Source: Leeuwenhoekiella aequorea
Lineage (GTDB): Bacteria > Bacteroidota > Bacteroidia > Flavobacteriales > Flavobacteriaceae
NCBI RefSeq assembly: GCF_004104375.1
Contig: NZ_QOVM01000002.1
Span: 620,001-684,000, forward strand
Direction: 5' to 3'
Length of the DNA stretch: 64,000 nucleotides
The notes beneath the pieces are model-generated. The model saw only the letters and a program-made list of their open reading frames with translations. It did no database searches and was not told where the DNA came from. Positions 43,050 through 52,635 of this stretch are shown in pieces (position 1 is the stretch's first letter; each line of letters begins with the position of its first letter). The position numbers and the translations under genes were made by a program.

Positions 43050-44669
43050 TTGATATTCAAAGCTATAAAGTCACTTCTACTAGTATTAAGTTTTAGCACG
43101 TTTTTTATTTCTTGTGATTCAAAAGAGAATTTTTCACAAGAACTAAAGGTGTTTAGATACAATGAGCATTACAATGTAGCAACATTAGATCCTGCATTTG
43201 CCCGTAATCCTCCTATTATTTGGCCTACAAATCAACTATTTAATGGTTTAGTACAGCAAGATGATTCTTTAAACATCAAACCAGATATTGCTAAAAGTTG
43301 GGAAATTAGTGATGACACAAAAACCTATACCTTTAATCTTCGCAAGAATGTATGGTTTCATAAACATTCTCAATTTGCAAATGTAGACAGTACACGCACA
43401 GTGACAGCTGCTGACTTCGTATATAGTTTTAATCGTTTGAAAGACCCTAGAATTGCCTCTCCCGGCAGTTGGGTTCTAAGTAATGTAGAGCACTATAACG
43501 CAGTTAATGATTCTACCTTAGTCATTACTCTTAAAAAAGAATTTCCTGCATTTTTAGGATTACTAGCAATGCGTTATTGCTCTGTTGTACCGCACGAAGT
43601 AGTTGATTACTTTGGCACTGAATTTAGATCAAATCCTATAGGAACAGGTCCCTTTAAATTTAAAAGATGGGAAGAAGGTGTTAAACTCGTTCTTAGAAAA
43701 AATGAGAATTACTTTGAAAAAGATGAAGATGGAATTCAACTTCCATACTTAGAAGCTATAGCTATTACTTTTTTACCTGATAAACAAAGTGAATTTCTGC
43801 AATTTGCTCAGGGCAATCTGGACATGCTAAATAGTCTGGATCCTTCCTATAAAGATGAGTTACTAACTGCAACAGGCCAACTTCAAGAAAAATATAAAGA
43901 AAACGTAAATACGATTACCGGTCCGTTTTTAAATACCGAATACTTAGGTTTTTTCTTATCCAGCAATGAAGATGAAGTACGCTCTTTAGCACTAAGAAAG
44001 GCTGTTAATCTTGGTTTTGATCGTTTAAAAATGATTAAATATTTAAGAAACGGTATAGGCACACCGGCAAATGCAGGTTTTATTCCCTCTGGTCTACCCG
44101 GATTTGGAACATCAGGATTTGAATATAATCCTGTTGAAGCTCGAAAGTTAATTGAGCAGTATATTAAAGAAAGTGGCAATACTTCACCATCAATCACAAT
44201 AGGTACAAATAGTCAATACCTTGACATTTGCGAATACATACAAAGGGAGTTAGGCAAACTTGGATTATTAATTAATATTGATGTCATGCCACCCTCTACT
44301 CTTAGACAATTAAAATCGACTGGGAAATTGGATTCATTTAGAGCCAGCTGGATTGCAGACTACCCAGATGCAGAAAATTATCTATCATTATATTACAGCA
44401 AGAATTTCACTCCAAATGGACCTAACTATACCCATTTTAAAAGTGCTGAATTCGATAAATTATATGAAGAGAGTTTCAAAATTTCTGATATCGAAAAACG
44501 AAAAGTTCTTTATAAAAGAATGGATTCTATTTTAATATCAAAAGCTCCATTTGTTACGCTTTATTATGACCAGGTTATAAAATTTGTTCATAAGAATGTC
44601 ACCGGACTCATTGCAAATCCGCAGGACTTTCTTGTTCTTAAGCGTGTTAAAAAATTACCTTTAGATTAG
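43050..44669 (+). CDS. Peptide-type ABC transporter substrate-binding lipoprotein (SBP_bac_5)
   Basis: A 539-residue protein with a lipoprotein signal (LVLSFSTFFISC, Cys22) and a cluster-C (DppA/OppA) fold: LRKNVWFHKHSQF, VTAADFVYSFNRLKDP, NPIGTGPFKFKRWEEG, LGFDRLKMIKYL and ADYPDAENYLSLYYS are family landmarks. The start is a TTG at 43050, since no ATG precedes the signal. No permease or ATPase gene is adjacent, so it either works with a transporter encoded elsewhere or serves as a stand-alone peptide-binding protein. Confidence 0.85.
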   Translation: MIFKAIKSLLLVLSFSTFFISCDSKENFSQELKVFRYNEHYNVATLDPAFARNPPIIWPTNQLFNGLVQQDDSLNIKPDIAKSWEISDDTKTYTFNLRKNVWFHKHSQFANVDSTRTVTAADFVYSFNRLKDPRIASPGSWVLSNVEHYNAVNDSTLVITLKKEFPAFLGLLAMRYCSVVPHEVVDYFGTEFRSNPIGTGPFKFKRWEEGVKLVLRKNENYFEKDEDGIQLPYLEAIAITFLPDKQSEFLQFAQGNLDMLNSLDPSYKDELLTATGQLQEKYKENVNTITGPFLNTEYLGFFLSSNEDEVRSLALRKAVNLGFDRLKMIKYLRNGIGTPANAGFIPSGLPGFGTSGFEYNPVEARKLIEQYIKESGNTSPSITIGTNSQYLDICEYIQRELGKLGLLINIDVMPPSTLRQLKSTGKLDSFRASWIADYPDAENYLSLYYSKNFTPNGPNYTHFKSAEFDKLYEESFKISDIEKRKVLYKRMDSILISKAPFVTLYYDQVIKFVHKNVTGLIANPQDFLVLKRVKKLPLD

Positions 44670-44704
44670 TTCTCAAATCGATTGAACATTTAAGGTTGGA
44701 AACT

Positions 44705-45883
44705 TTAATACCTTCTAAACTTTGCAGTTTCATCAAATATATGCTGAAGGATTGCAGCCTCTTGCTCATCAAAAGCTATATTTCGTCTTTCAGTCACAAG
44801 TTTTGCTGTTTGAAAAGCCTTTTCAGTTTTATAGGTAGTGAATCCACTAGCGCCACCCCAAGAAAACGAGGGTACAAAATTACGCGGAAATCCGGTTCCA
44901 AAAATATTTACACTTACACCAATTACAGTGCCCGTATTAAACATTGTATTAATACCACATTTACTATGATCACCCATTATAAGTCCGCAAAACTGAAGTC
45001 CTGTTTTAGAGAAACCTTCTGTTTCATAATCCCACAAACGTACCTCTTCATAGTTGTTTTTAAGATTACTATTGTTAGAATCTGCACCAATATTACACCA
45101 TTCTCCTAGAACAGAATTTCCTAAAAATCCGTCATGACCTTTATTTGAATATGCCATTAGCACCGCGTTATTAATCTCTCCACCTACTTTACAGAAAGGA
45201 CCTATTGTTGTGCCTGTATATATTTTTGAACCCATTTTTACAGTAGCTCCTTCACACAAAGCAAAGGGACCACGTATAAGCGCTCCTTCCATAACCTCTG
45301 CATCTTTACCTATATAAATAGGGCCTTCAGATGCGTTTAACGTACAGAAATTAAGAGTTGCTCCTTCTTCAATAAATATGTTTTCAGGATTAATAACCTG
45401 AACACTTTTAGGAATTTTCACAGATTCGCGATCTTGAGTTATCAACATATAATCAAGCTCGATCGCACGATGATTTTTACTGAAAATATCCCAGGTGTGT
45501 TCAATTTTAAAGAGGGCTTTCGCTCCTATCTCAATTTGAGTATATTCATCAAAATCGATTTCCTCCTGTGTGTCTTGAGTATAAAAGGCTATTACATCTT
45601 CGCCGTCAAAAATAGCTTGTCGCGGTTTTAGATCTAGAATCGCTTCAACTAAATCATCTGTAGGTAAATATGAGGCGTTAATCATCACATTATCTTCAAA
45701 CTCCACCATAGGGAATTTTTCAGATAAATATTCTTCAGTAACAGTTGATGTAGTGCTACCAAGGTGCATCTCCCATTTACCCCTAATCGTTAAAATACCT
45801 AATCGCAAATCTGCAACAGGTTTAGTGAATGTTAAAGGTAAAAGCTTATTCCGTGAGGGACCGTCAAAAAGAATATAGTTCAT
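44705..45883 (-). CDS. GlmU-family putative sugar nucleotidyltransferase with left-handed beta-helix
   Basis: A 392-residue protein typical of Bacteroidota. The N-terminal ~190 residues are a divergent nucleotidyltransferase-like region (MNYILFDGPSRNKLLPLTFTKPVADLRLGI, then IRGKWE) that lacks the canonical LAAGxGTRM motif of true GlmU. The C-terminal half is a left-handed beta-helix with hexapeptide repeats (GPIYIGKDAEVMEGALIRGPFALCEG, KIYTGTTIGPFCKVGG, LGEWCNIGADSNNSNL) as in GlmU acetyltransferase domains. The role is probably sugar-phosphate activation or acylation for cell-wall or polysaccharide precursors; the exact reaction is not settled for this family. Confidence 0.8.
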   Translation of the reverse strand: MNYILFDGPSRNKLLPLTFTKPVADLRLGILTIRGKWEMHLGSTTSTVTEEYLSEKFPMVEFEDNVMINASYLPTDDLVEAILDLKPRQAIFDGEDVIAFYTQDTQEEIDFDEYTQIEIGAKALFKIEHTWDIFSKNHRAIELDYMLITQDRESVKIPKSVQVINPENIFIEEGATLNFCTLNASEGPIYIGKDAEVMEGALIRGPFALCEGATVKMGSKIYTGTTIGPFCKVGGEINNAVLMAYSNKGHDGFLGNSVLGEWCNIGADSNNSNLKNNYEEVRLWDYETEGFSKTGLQFCGLIMGDHSKCGINTMFNTGTVIGVSVNIFGTGFPRNFVPSFSWGGASGFTTYKTEKAFQTAKLVTERRNIAFDEQEAAILQHIFDETAKFRRY

Positions 45884-46090
45884 GATGTTTGCTTAAGGTA
45901 GAAACTGTTCAGTTTATCTGCTAATATCGTACAAACCGAACTTTTAAATCATAGATTCAGGATCTCAAAAGTAACCAAATACTGCGAATTTTCATTACTC
46001 AAAATACCATAAATAAATTGCCATTCTCCTCAGAGTTGAGAATGATATTTTGTGCTGAGCTGGGCCTATGTTTATATTCTTAACTAAGAT

Positions 46091-46126
46091 AAAAAAAAGC
46101 TCCTTAACTTTCGTTAAGGAGCTTTC
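46091..46126 (-). terminator. Intrinsic terminator of rpsA
   Basis: AAAGCTCCTTAAC and GTTAAGGAGCTTT form a perfect 13-bp stem with loop TTTC, followed on the minus strand by a T-run. It lies 22 nt past the rpsA stop. Confidence 0.92.
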
Positions 46127-46147
46127 TATTGTGAAAAATGTTAGGGC

Positions 46148-47998
46148 TTAGTTACCACCTTTTTCCATTTTCTTTTTAAGTGCTGCAAGAGCGTCATTAG
46201 CGTCTCCTAAAGTAGGTGCACTAGCTGCTGCAGAATCAGCTGCTTTCTTAGCTGCCTGCTTAACAATCTTAGCTTCCTCTTCTCTAAACAATGAAGTATG
46301 CGATGCAACTACACGTTTAAAGTCTTTATTAAACTCAATGATCTGGAATTCGGCGCTATCACCTTTTCCTAATTTGCTACCATCTTCTTTTTCTAAATGA
46401 CGACCTGGAACAAATGCCACGATGTCTTCGTTAAACTCGATAGTTGCTCCCTTGTCTACTACGTCGCTAATTACACCAGTGTGTTTTGTACCTACTGCGA
46501 AATCATCTTCGTACTTATCCCAAGGATTTTCTTCTGTTTGTTTATGACCTAAACTTAATTTACGACCATCAACATCTAGTTCAAGAACTACAACCTCTAG
46601 CTTATCGCCAATGTTTGTAAATTCTGAAGGATGCTTGATTTTCTTAGTCCAAGAAAGATCTGAGATGTAAATAAGTCCATCAATACCTTCTTCTAATTCT
46701 ACGAATACTCCAAAGTTAGTGAAGTTACGTACAATACCTGTATGACGTGATCCTACAGGATACTTAGTAGTAATATCTGTCCAAGGATCTTGAGATAATT
46801 GCTTGATACCAAGAGACATCTTACGCTCATCACGATCCATAGTAAGAATTTGAGCTTCTACTTCATCACCAACATTTACAAAATCTTGAGCGCTACGTAA
46901 GTGCGTAGACCAAGACATTTCAGAAACGTGGATTAAACCTTCTACTCCTTCTTCTACTTCAACAAAAGCACCGTAATCTGCGATTACAACTACTTTACCT
47001 TTTACTTTATCACCTATGCTTAAAGTTTCACTTAGAGCATCCCATGGGTGCTTCTTAAGTTGCTTAAGACCTAGTTGAATACGTGTTTTATCCTCATCAA
47101 AGTCAAGAATAACAACGTTTAATTTCTGATCAAGATCAACGATCTCATTCGGGTGGTTGATACGAGACCAAGAAAGATCTGTAATGTGTACCAATCCATC
47201 AACACCTCCAAGATCAACAAATACTCCGTAAGAAGTAATGTTTTTAACAGTACCTTCAAGTACCTGACCTTTTTCAAGCTGCCCAATGATTTCTTTTTTC
47301 TGCTCTTCAATATCAGCTTCGATAAGTGCTTTATGAGAAACAACAACGTTTTTAAATTCTTGGTTGATTTTCACAACTTTAAATTCCATTGTTTTGTTCA
47401 CATAAGCATCGTAATCACGAATAGGCTTAACATCGATTTGAGAACCTGGTAAGAAAGCTTCAATACCAAATACATCTACGATCATACCACCTTTTGTACG
47501 AGCCTTTACAAAACCAGTAACAATAGTACCTTCTTCGTGAGCTTTATTAACACGATCCCAAGCCTTAATAACACGAGCTTTACGGTGAGAAAGAACTAAC
47601 TGACCTGTAGCATCTTCACGTACATCAATTAATACTTCAACCTTATCTCCTACTTTAAGATCTGGGTTGTAACGAAATTCGTTAAGTGAGATTACACCTT
47701 CAGATTTTGCATTGATATCAATAATAGCATCACGATCTGTGATATTGATTACTGTACCTTCAACAACCTCATCATCAAGAGTATCTACAAAATTTTCTGC
47801 TACTAACTTCTCAAATTCATCTAACTTGTCTTCATCGATTGGGTCAATACCTTCCTCGTAGTTGTGCCAGTTAAATTCTTCTAGAAATTTTTCAGGATTT
47901 GCTTGAGAAGCAGTTTGGTGGTTCTTTGGCGCTGCTTGTGCAGTGCTTGTTTCTTCAACTGCAGGAGCAGTTTCCGGATTTTGGTTTTCTTCAGCCAT
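46148..47998 (-). CDS. rpsA: 30S ribosomal protein S1
   Basis: A 616-residue RNA-binding protein of the small subunit. An acidic, Ala/Gln-rich N-terminal extension (~75 residues) is followed by six S1 repeats beginning at EGTVINITDRDAI, TGFVKARTKGGMI, EGTVKNITSYGVFVDLGG, KGKVVVIADYGAFVEVEEG, TGIVRNFTNFGVFVELEEG and TGVISDVVDKGATIEF, and a charged Ala/Lys tail. The third to fifth repeats are the canonical RNA-binding ones. S1 matters particularly here because Bacteroidota translate without strong Shine-Dalgarno sequences. It is monocistronic with its own promoter and terminator. Confidence 0.96.
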   Translation of the reverse strand: MAEENQNPETAPAVEETSTAQAAPKNHQTASQANPEKFLEEFNWHNYEEGIDPIDEDKLDEFEKLVAENFVDTLDDEVVEGTVINITDRDAIIDINAKSEGVISLNEFRYNPDLKVGDKVEVLIDVREDATGQLVLSHRKARVIKAWDRVNKAHEEGTIVTGFVKARTKGGMIVDVFGIEAFLPGSQIDVKPIRDYDAYVNKTMEFKVVKINQEFKNVVVSHKALIEADIEEQKKEIIGQLEKGQVLEGTVKNITSYGVFVDLGGVDGLVHITDLSWSRINHPNEIVDLDQKLNVVILDFDEDKTRIQLGLKQLKKHPWDALSETLSIGDKVKGKVVVIADYGAFVEVEEGVEGLIHVSEMSWSTHLRSAQDFVNVGDEVEAQILTMDRDERKMSLGIKQLSQDPWTDITTKYPVGSRHTGIVRNFTNFGVFVELEEGIDGLIYISDLSWTKKIKHPSEFTNIGDKLEVVVLELDVDGRKLSLGHKQTEENPWDKYEDDFAVGTKHTGVISDVVDKGATIEFNEDIVAFVPGRHLEKEDGSKLGKGDSAEFQIIEFNKDFKRVVASHTSLFREEEAKIVKQAAKKAADSAAASAPTLGDANDALAALKKKMEKGGN

Positions 47999-48019
47999 TT
48001 GCTGATTAATATTTGTATT

Positions 48020-48040
48020 TTACGCTTTCGCGGAAGCTAA
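48020..48040. repeat. GCTTTCGCGAAAGC-like palindrome in the rpsA leader
   Basis: ACGCTTTCGCGGAAGCT differs by one base from the perfect palindrome GCTTTCGCGAAAGC that also occurs at 21333-21346. It lies 22 nt before the rpsA start codon, in the transcribed leader, where it could fold. Confidence 0.45.
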
Positions 48041-48140
48041 ACAACACAAAACCATAAAAGAGGTTTGATTACTTTTCAACACTACCAGCAACGCTAATAA
48101 TGTAGTCCTTTTGTGCTTCCTTACATTGTCAAAAGGTGTG

Positions 48141-48148
48141 CAAAATTA
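48141..48148 (-). promoter_or_regulatory. -7 promoter element (TAATTTTG) of rpsA
   Basis: On the minus strand this is an exact TAnnTTTG match, giving an unusually long leader (~140 nt) before rpsA. A long leader would be consistent with regulation of r-protein S1 synthesis. No clear TTTG is found at -33. Confidence 0.5.
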
Positions 48149-48186
48149 CATAAAGTTTTCTTATTTTGATATTTAAATCATAAAAT

Positions 48187-49023
48187 ATGTTTGGAGAAGT
48201 TTCCATAGAGGCATTTCAAGGGCAAACAACTCGCCACGAGTTGTTTGGAAAAAGCTGGAAGACTCAAAATCCGAGAGCAGTTGTATGCATTATTCACGGT
48301 TTTGGGGAGCATATAGGCAGATATGATCATGTGATTAGCGAATATACAACTAGTAATATCTCTTGCTATGGCATTGACTTACCGGGTCACGGTAGATCGA
48401 ATGGGAAAAAGGGAACTGTACAATCACTTCAAGATTATATTCTAGCTGTTGATTTTATTTATGAAAAGGCTGTTCTTGAAAATAAAGATTTACCTGTGTT
48501 TCTATATGGGCATAGCATGGGAGGTGGTATTGTATTACGATATTTGTTGCTTACAAGTCTTCCTCCAGCCGGAGCAATTATAACATCTCCTTGGCTCAGT
48601 CTTGTAAAAAAGCCCAATGCTTTTGAACTTGTTTTGGGTCGTATGCTTTTAAGTTTTGGTTTTAATAAAAATCAAACTGCTAATCTTGACCCCAATTCGT
48701 TGTCTCGTGATGAATCTGTAGGAAAAAATTATCTCAAAGATCCGCTAGTTCACAACACAGCATCTATATGCTTATATTTTGCTATGAATGACAATGGAGT
48801 TTATCTGCTAGACCGTTCATTTGATTTTAGAACGCAAATTTTACTTGCTCACGGCACTGAGGATACTATTACAGATTTTAAGGCTTCTAAAACTCTCGCT
48901 AAAAGACATCACGACCAGATTACATTTAAAGAATGGAAGGATCTCAAACACGAAACGCATAATGAAACAAATAGCTATGAAGTGCTAAACTATTATAAAA
49001 ATTGGATTCTGGATAAATCATAA
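48187..49023 (+). CDS. Alpha/beta-hydrolase, monoacylglycerol-lipase/lysophospholipase type
   Basis: A 278-residue cytosolic lipase-like protein. VCIIHGFGEHIGRYDHVI carries the HG oxyanion motif, YGIDLPGHGRSNGKKGTVQSLQDYILAVDF is typical of the serine aminopeptidase S33/monoglyceride lipase group, and YGHSMGGGIVLRYLL is the nucleophile elbow (Ser about 117). The acid lies in HGTEDTITDF and the His in LKHETHNE. It likely hydrolyses monoacylglycerols or lysophospholipids. It is divergent from rpsA. Confidence 0.88.
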   Translation: MFGEVSIEAFQGQTTRHELFGKSWKTQNPRAVVCIIHGFGEHIGRYDHVISEYTTSNISCYGIDLPGHGRSNGKKGTVQSLQDYILAVDFIYEKAVLENKDLPVFLYGHSMGGGIVLRYLLLTSLPPAGAIITSPWLSLVKKPNAFELVLGRMLLSFGFNKNQTANLDPNSLSRDESVGKNYLKDPLVHNTASICLYFAMNDNGVYLLDRSFDFRTQILLAHGTEDTITDFKASKTLAKRHHDQITFKEWKDLKHETHNETNSYEVLNYYKNWILDKS

Positions 49024-49026
49024 AAT

Positions 49027-49058
49027 AAAAAACCCTCTCTGTAATACAAAGAGGGTTT
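49027..49058 (-). terminator. Intrinsic terminator of the aldehyde dehydrogenase gene
   Basis: AAACCCTC and GAGGGTTT form an 8-bp stem around an 13-nt loop. The minus strand has a good T-run after it, and the plus strand a poor one. It lies between convergent genes. Confidence 0.8.
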
Positions 49059-49081
49059 CAAAAATTGTAAACCTGATTTAA

Positions 49082-50509
49082 CTATCCGTTAAGACGCATA
49101 ATCGCTTTTTCATTTACAAATTCTTTCAATCCAAAACCACCATGTTCCCTTCCGTGCCCAGAATTCTTTACTCCACCAAATGGCATATTAGGCTGAGCTA
49201 AACCAAAACTATTTATAAACACCATTCCAGTGTCAAAATGATTCTTAGCTAATTCAAAAGCTTTCTTCTCATCTTTGGAAAAGATGCCCCCACCTAGTCC
49301 AAAACGACTATCATTAGCAATTCGCATAGCATCCTCATTATCTTTAGCCTTAATTAAAGATGCTACAGGTCCAAATAATTCATCGTCATAAGCCGGTTGG
49401 CCCGGTTTAACATTACCTAAAATTGTAGCGGGATAATAAAATCCATCCCCATCTGGCATTTTACCGCCACAAAGAACTTCGGCTCCATTTGTAACACTTT
49501 CCTCTACCTGGTCGTGCAATTTTTCACGTAAATCTTTACGGGCCATTGGGCCAATATCATTGGATTCATCAGTAGGATCACCAAATTTTAAATTGCGCAT
49601 TCCTTCAACAAATTTCTTTTTAAATTCGTCATAGACTTTTTCAGCAACTACAAAACGTTTTGCAGCTACACAGGTTTCACCATTATTATAGATTCTACCT
49701 TTAATACTCCATTCGACTGCCGTATCAATATCTGCATCTTCTAATACTAAGTACGCATCATTAGACCCTAATTCTAATACGGTCTTTTTGAGAGCCTTTC
49801 CGGCTTTCTCAGCTATAATCTTACCTGCATTACTACTACCGGTAAGTGTAACTCCTTGTACATGTTCATTCTCTATAATAGTGTCAGATTGATCATGGCT
49901 TATACGTAATACCGTAAATAAATTTTCTGAAAGTCCAGATTCTTTAATTATCTCCTCTATAAGCAATGCAGAACCAGTGACATTTTCGGCATGTTTAAGT
50001 AAAATACTGTTACCTGTCATTAGATTAGCAATTGTATAACGCATCACCTGATAGGTGGGGAAATTCCAGGGTTGTATCCCATAAATCACACCTAATGGCG
50101 AGTAAGTTATAAGTCCTTTACCACCATCTGGTAAGGTACGCTCTTCATCCTGTAATTCTTTGGGTCCGTTTTCAGCAGTATAATCACATATACCTATACA
50201 CAAGTCAACTTCTTGGACTCCTTGAGGAAGCATTTTCCCCATTTCCTCAGTCATTAATTTTACAAGCTTATCCTTATTTTTCTCAAAACTCTTACCAATA
50301 TTTTTGATGTGTTTAGCACGCTCTTCTAAAGAAACATTTTTCCACTTTAAAAACGCTTTGTGCGATGCCTCCACAGCTTCTTTTGCTTCAGAATCGCTCA
50401 TTAATTTGTAAGAGTTTATTTTTTTTCCGGTTGCCGGATTTATAGTTTCTAAATATTCTTGTTTAGAATCTGATTTACTTTTTTGTTGATCTAGTGTCTC
50501 AGTACTCAT
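49082..50509 (-). CDS. NAD(P)-dependent succinate-semialdehyde dehydrogenase-like aldehyde dehydrogenase
   Basis: A 475-residue member of the aldehyde dehydrogenase superfamily from the ATG at 50509 (an ATG 21 nt upstream is possible, but A-rich sequence precedes the inner one). QPWNFPTYQVMRY is the cofactor/Asn motif, TLTGSSNAG the Rossmann motif, VLELGSNDAYLVLEDAD contains the general-base Glu and NNGETCVAAKR the nucleophilic Cys. The sequence fits the GabD/Sad branch, converting succinate semialdehyde to succinate. No gabT or glutamate decarboxylase gene is nearby, so the physiological aldehyde is uncertain. Confidence 0.88.
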   Translation of the reverse strand: MSTETLDQQKSKSDSKQEYLETINPATGKKINSYKLMSDSEAKEAVEASHKAFLKWKNVSLEERAKHIKNIGKSFEKNKDKLVKLMTEEMGKMLPQGVQEVDLCIGICDYTAENGPKELQDEERTLPDGGKGLITYSPLGVIYGIQPWNFPTYQVMRYTIANLMTGNSILLKHAENVTGSALLIEEIIKESGLSENLFTVLRISHDQSDTIIENEHVQGVTLTGSSNAGKIIAEKAGKALKKTVLELGSNDAYLVLEDADIDTAVEWSIKGRIYNNGETCVAAKRFVVAEKVYDEFKKKFVEGMRNLKFGDPTDESNDIGPMARKDLREKLHDQVEESVTNGAEVLCGGKMPDGDGFYYPATILGNVKPGQPAYDDELFGPVASLIKAKDNEDAMRIANDSRFGLGGGIFSKDEKKAFELAKNHFDTGMVFINSFGLAQPNMPFGGVKNSGHGREHGGFGLKEFVNEKAIMRLNG

Positions 50510-50704
50510 TTTTATTCTTTTTTGTAGCATTAAGGAGATTCGTTGATTTTAATAGTATCGCAGAAAAACCTATATAATTTTACATAAAATTAAAAAACAT
50601 ACATCGTACGGCTTATCCTTTTAATAAAGCCTTAAGTGCATCTTATAATATATTTATGAGAAAAGAACGCTCTTAGCGTTTGAGAAGTTAAGAAGTACTA
50701 TTAA

Positions 50705-51865
50705 TTACTCTCTTTTAAGCATAGTTGTAAAAATGAGTATGAGCACAGAAAAAATTAAACCCAATGTAGCAACACCTATCCACCGAAAGTGCTCCCAAGC
50801 ATACGCACCGGCAATTGTACCTAATGCACCTCCTATAAAATAGCCCACCATATAAATGGTATTTACCCGATTACGTGCATCTGGGTTTTTTGAGAATATA
50901 ATATTTTGGTTTGTAACGTGTAGTGATTGCAAGCTGAAATCAATAAGTAAAACCCCTATTACGATTCCTATTAATGAATGCTCTGAAAACTGAAACACTA
51001 TCCAAGATAAAATGAGCAATATCGAAAAAAGTAAAACCAATTTATTTTGATTGTACTTATCATTAAGTTTTCCGGCAAATGCTGCCCCTAAAGCTCCAAT
51101 CATTCCCAGCAATCCAAACATTCCTGAAACTGCACTGCCATACCCAAAGTTTGTTTCCATAAGAAAAACGAGTGTGGTCCAGAAGGCACTAAATCCGGCA
51201 AATGCTAAACCACCGCGTAATGCGGCAACACGCACTTCTGGTTTAGTCTTTAAAATATTTATTAATGAGCGCATTAATTGCACATAAGTACCTTTAAAAT
51301 CTGTAGCAACATTGGGTAATTTAAAATATAGGATTGCAACATAAATTAACATTATGCCTGCAGCGAGAAAATACATTACTCTCCATCCATAATATTCTCC
51401 TACCATACCACTAATAAACCGACTCCCAAGAATACCTATTAAAAGTCCACTCATTACTATACCTATTACTTTCCCCCTTTTCTCTTCAGTGGCTAACTCT
51501 GCTGCCATAGGAACAAATAATTGAGGAACCACAGATGAAAAACCTACTAGAAAGCTAGATACAGTAAGTATCCAAAGCGAAGGAGCAATGGCGGTAATTA
51601 ATAAAGAAATTATAATAGCTATAAAGTCATATAGTATAATTTTTCTTCTTGAAAATTTATCTCCAAGTGGAATAATAAACAATAAGCCGAAAGCGTAACC
51701 TAATTGAGTAGCTAAAGGAATTCTGCTTACCTGCGATTCTGAAACTTTAAAGGTTGCCGCAATTAAATTAAGAAGAGGTTGATTGTAATAATTATTCGCA
51801 ACTACAAGTCCGGCACCTGCTGCCATTAGGTATAACAGGCTTTTGGTAAGTTTTATCGATCCCAT
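50705..51865 (-). CDS. MFS transporter, 12-helix
   Basis: A 386-residue major facilitator protein with about twelve membrane segments. The motif-A-like IPLGDKFSRRKIILYDF follows helix 2, and AAGLVVANNYYNQPLLNLIA at the N-terminus is typical of the YbhR/arabinose-efflux-like DHA1 group, for which NYYNQPLL is common. The substrate is unknown; a drug or metabolite efflux pump is likely. It lies 19 nt downstream of cmk and probably forms the end of a porQ-cmk-MFS transcript. Confidence 0.85.
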   Translation of the reverse strand: MGSIKLTKSLLYLMAAGAGLVVANNYYNQPLLNLIAATFKVSESQVSRIPLATQLGYAFGLLFIIPLGDKFSRRKIILYDFIAIIISLLITAIAPSLWILTVSSFLVGFSSVVPQLFVPMAAELATEEKRGKVIGIVMSGLLIGILGSRFISGMVGEYYGWRVMYFLAAGIMLIYVAILYFKLPNVATDFKGTYVQLMRSLINILKTKPEVRVAALRGGLAFAGFSAFWTTLVFLMETNFGYGSAVSGMFGLLGMIGALGAAFAGKLNDKYNQNKLVLLFSILLILSWIVFQFSEHSLIGIVIGVLLIDFSLQSLHVTNQNIIFSKNPDARNRVNTIYMVGYFIGGALGTIAGAYAWEHFRWIGVATLGLIFSVLILIFTTMLKRE

Positions 51866-51884
51866 TTAGTAGCTTAAAGTACAT

Positions 51885-52580
51885 TTAGCAACGTCCGTAA
51901 ATGCGATCTTTAGAAAGCTGAAGTAAGATATGAAACTGATCTTCAATATTTGTATGCGTATTGTCTAACAAGATTGCATCATCTGCTTTTACAAGTGGCG
52001 AATCTTCTCGAGATGTATCTAAAGCGTCACGCTTCACCACATTTTCTAAAACGGCCTCATACGTTACATTATCCCCTTTGGCAATTAATTCTTCGTAACG
52101 ACGCCGTGCACGTTCATCTGCAGTTGCAGTCATAAATACTTTTAATTCTGCTTCGGGAAAAACCACAGTACCTATATCGCGGCCGTCCATAACAATACCT
52201 TTTTCTTTGCCCATTTCCTTTTGTTTTTCAACAAGTAAATGACGAACCTCTGAAATTGCAGCTATCTGACTTACAAAGTTAGATACCTCTAACGTACGTA
52301 TCTCCCTTTCAACATTTTCAGAATTGAGATAAACATCTGCAATACCTGTAGAAGGATTCATTTTAAATTTAACCGAAACTTTAAATAGATTTCTCAGAAG
52401 TGCTTCTTTATCAAAATGCCCTTCCTTAATATATAAGTGTCGCATTGCAAATAAAGTAACTGCTCTATACATCGCTCCTGTATCAACATAAATATAGTCT
52501 AGCTCTTTAGCTAGCATTTTTGCCACTGTACTTTTACCGGTTGATGAAAAGCCATCAATTGCTATTGTTATTCTTTTCAA
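51885..52580 (-). CDS. cmk: (d)CMP kinase
   Basis: A 231-residue cytidylate kinase: IAIDGFSSTGKSTVAKMLAKEL (P-loop), YVDTGAMYRAVTLF (NMP binding), GIVMDGRDIGTVVFPEAELKVFMTATADERARRR (LID region) and the C-terminal DDAILLDNTHTN. It phosphorylates CMP and dCMP. The start is TTG (52580): the next residues KRITIAIDG match the family N-terminus and no ATG is in frame upstream. It lies 55 nt downstream of porQ, an arrangement typical of Flavobacteriia. Confidence 0.94.
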   Translation of the reverse strand: MKRITIAIDGFSSTGKSTVAKMLAKELDYIYVDTGAMYRAVTLFAMRHLYIKEGHFDKEALLRNLFKVSVKFKMNPSTGIADVYLNSENVEREIRTLEVSNFVSQIAAISEVRHLLVEKQKEMGKEKGIVMDGRDIGTVVFPEAELKVFMTATADERARRRYEELIAKGDNVTYEAVLENVVKRDALDTSREDSPLVKADDAILLDNTHTNIEDQFHILLQLSKDRIYGRC

Positions 52581-52635
52581 ATTTAAAAATTGACTATTAG
52601 AATTCTAATGTATTATTGAGAACAGAATGCGCTAT

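Noticed and set aside
46022-46044. Inverted repeat CATTCTC / GAGAATG upstream of the GlmU-like gene
   Set aside because: The stem is 7 bp with a 9-nt loop and no T-run; too weak to call a terminator or operator.
45884-46147. Search for a small ribosomal protein gene (L31) or other short gene between the GlmU-like gene and rpsA
   Set aside because: No conserved short ORF could be found on either strand; the region holds only the rpsA terminator and a presumed promoter.
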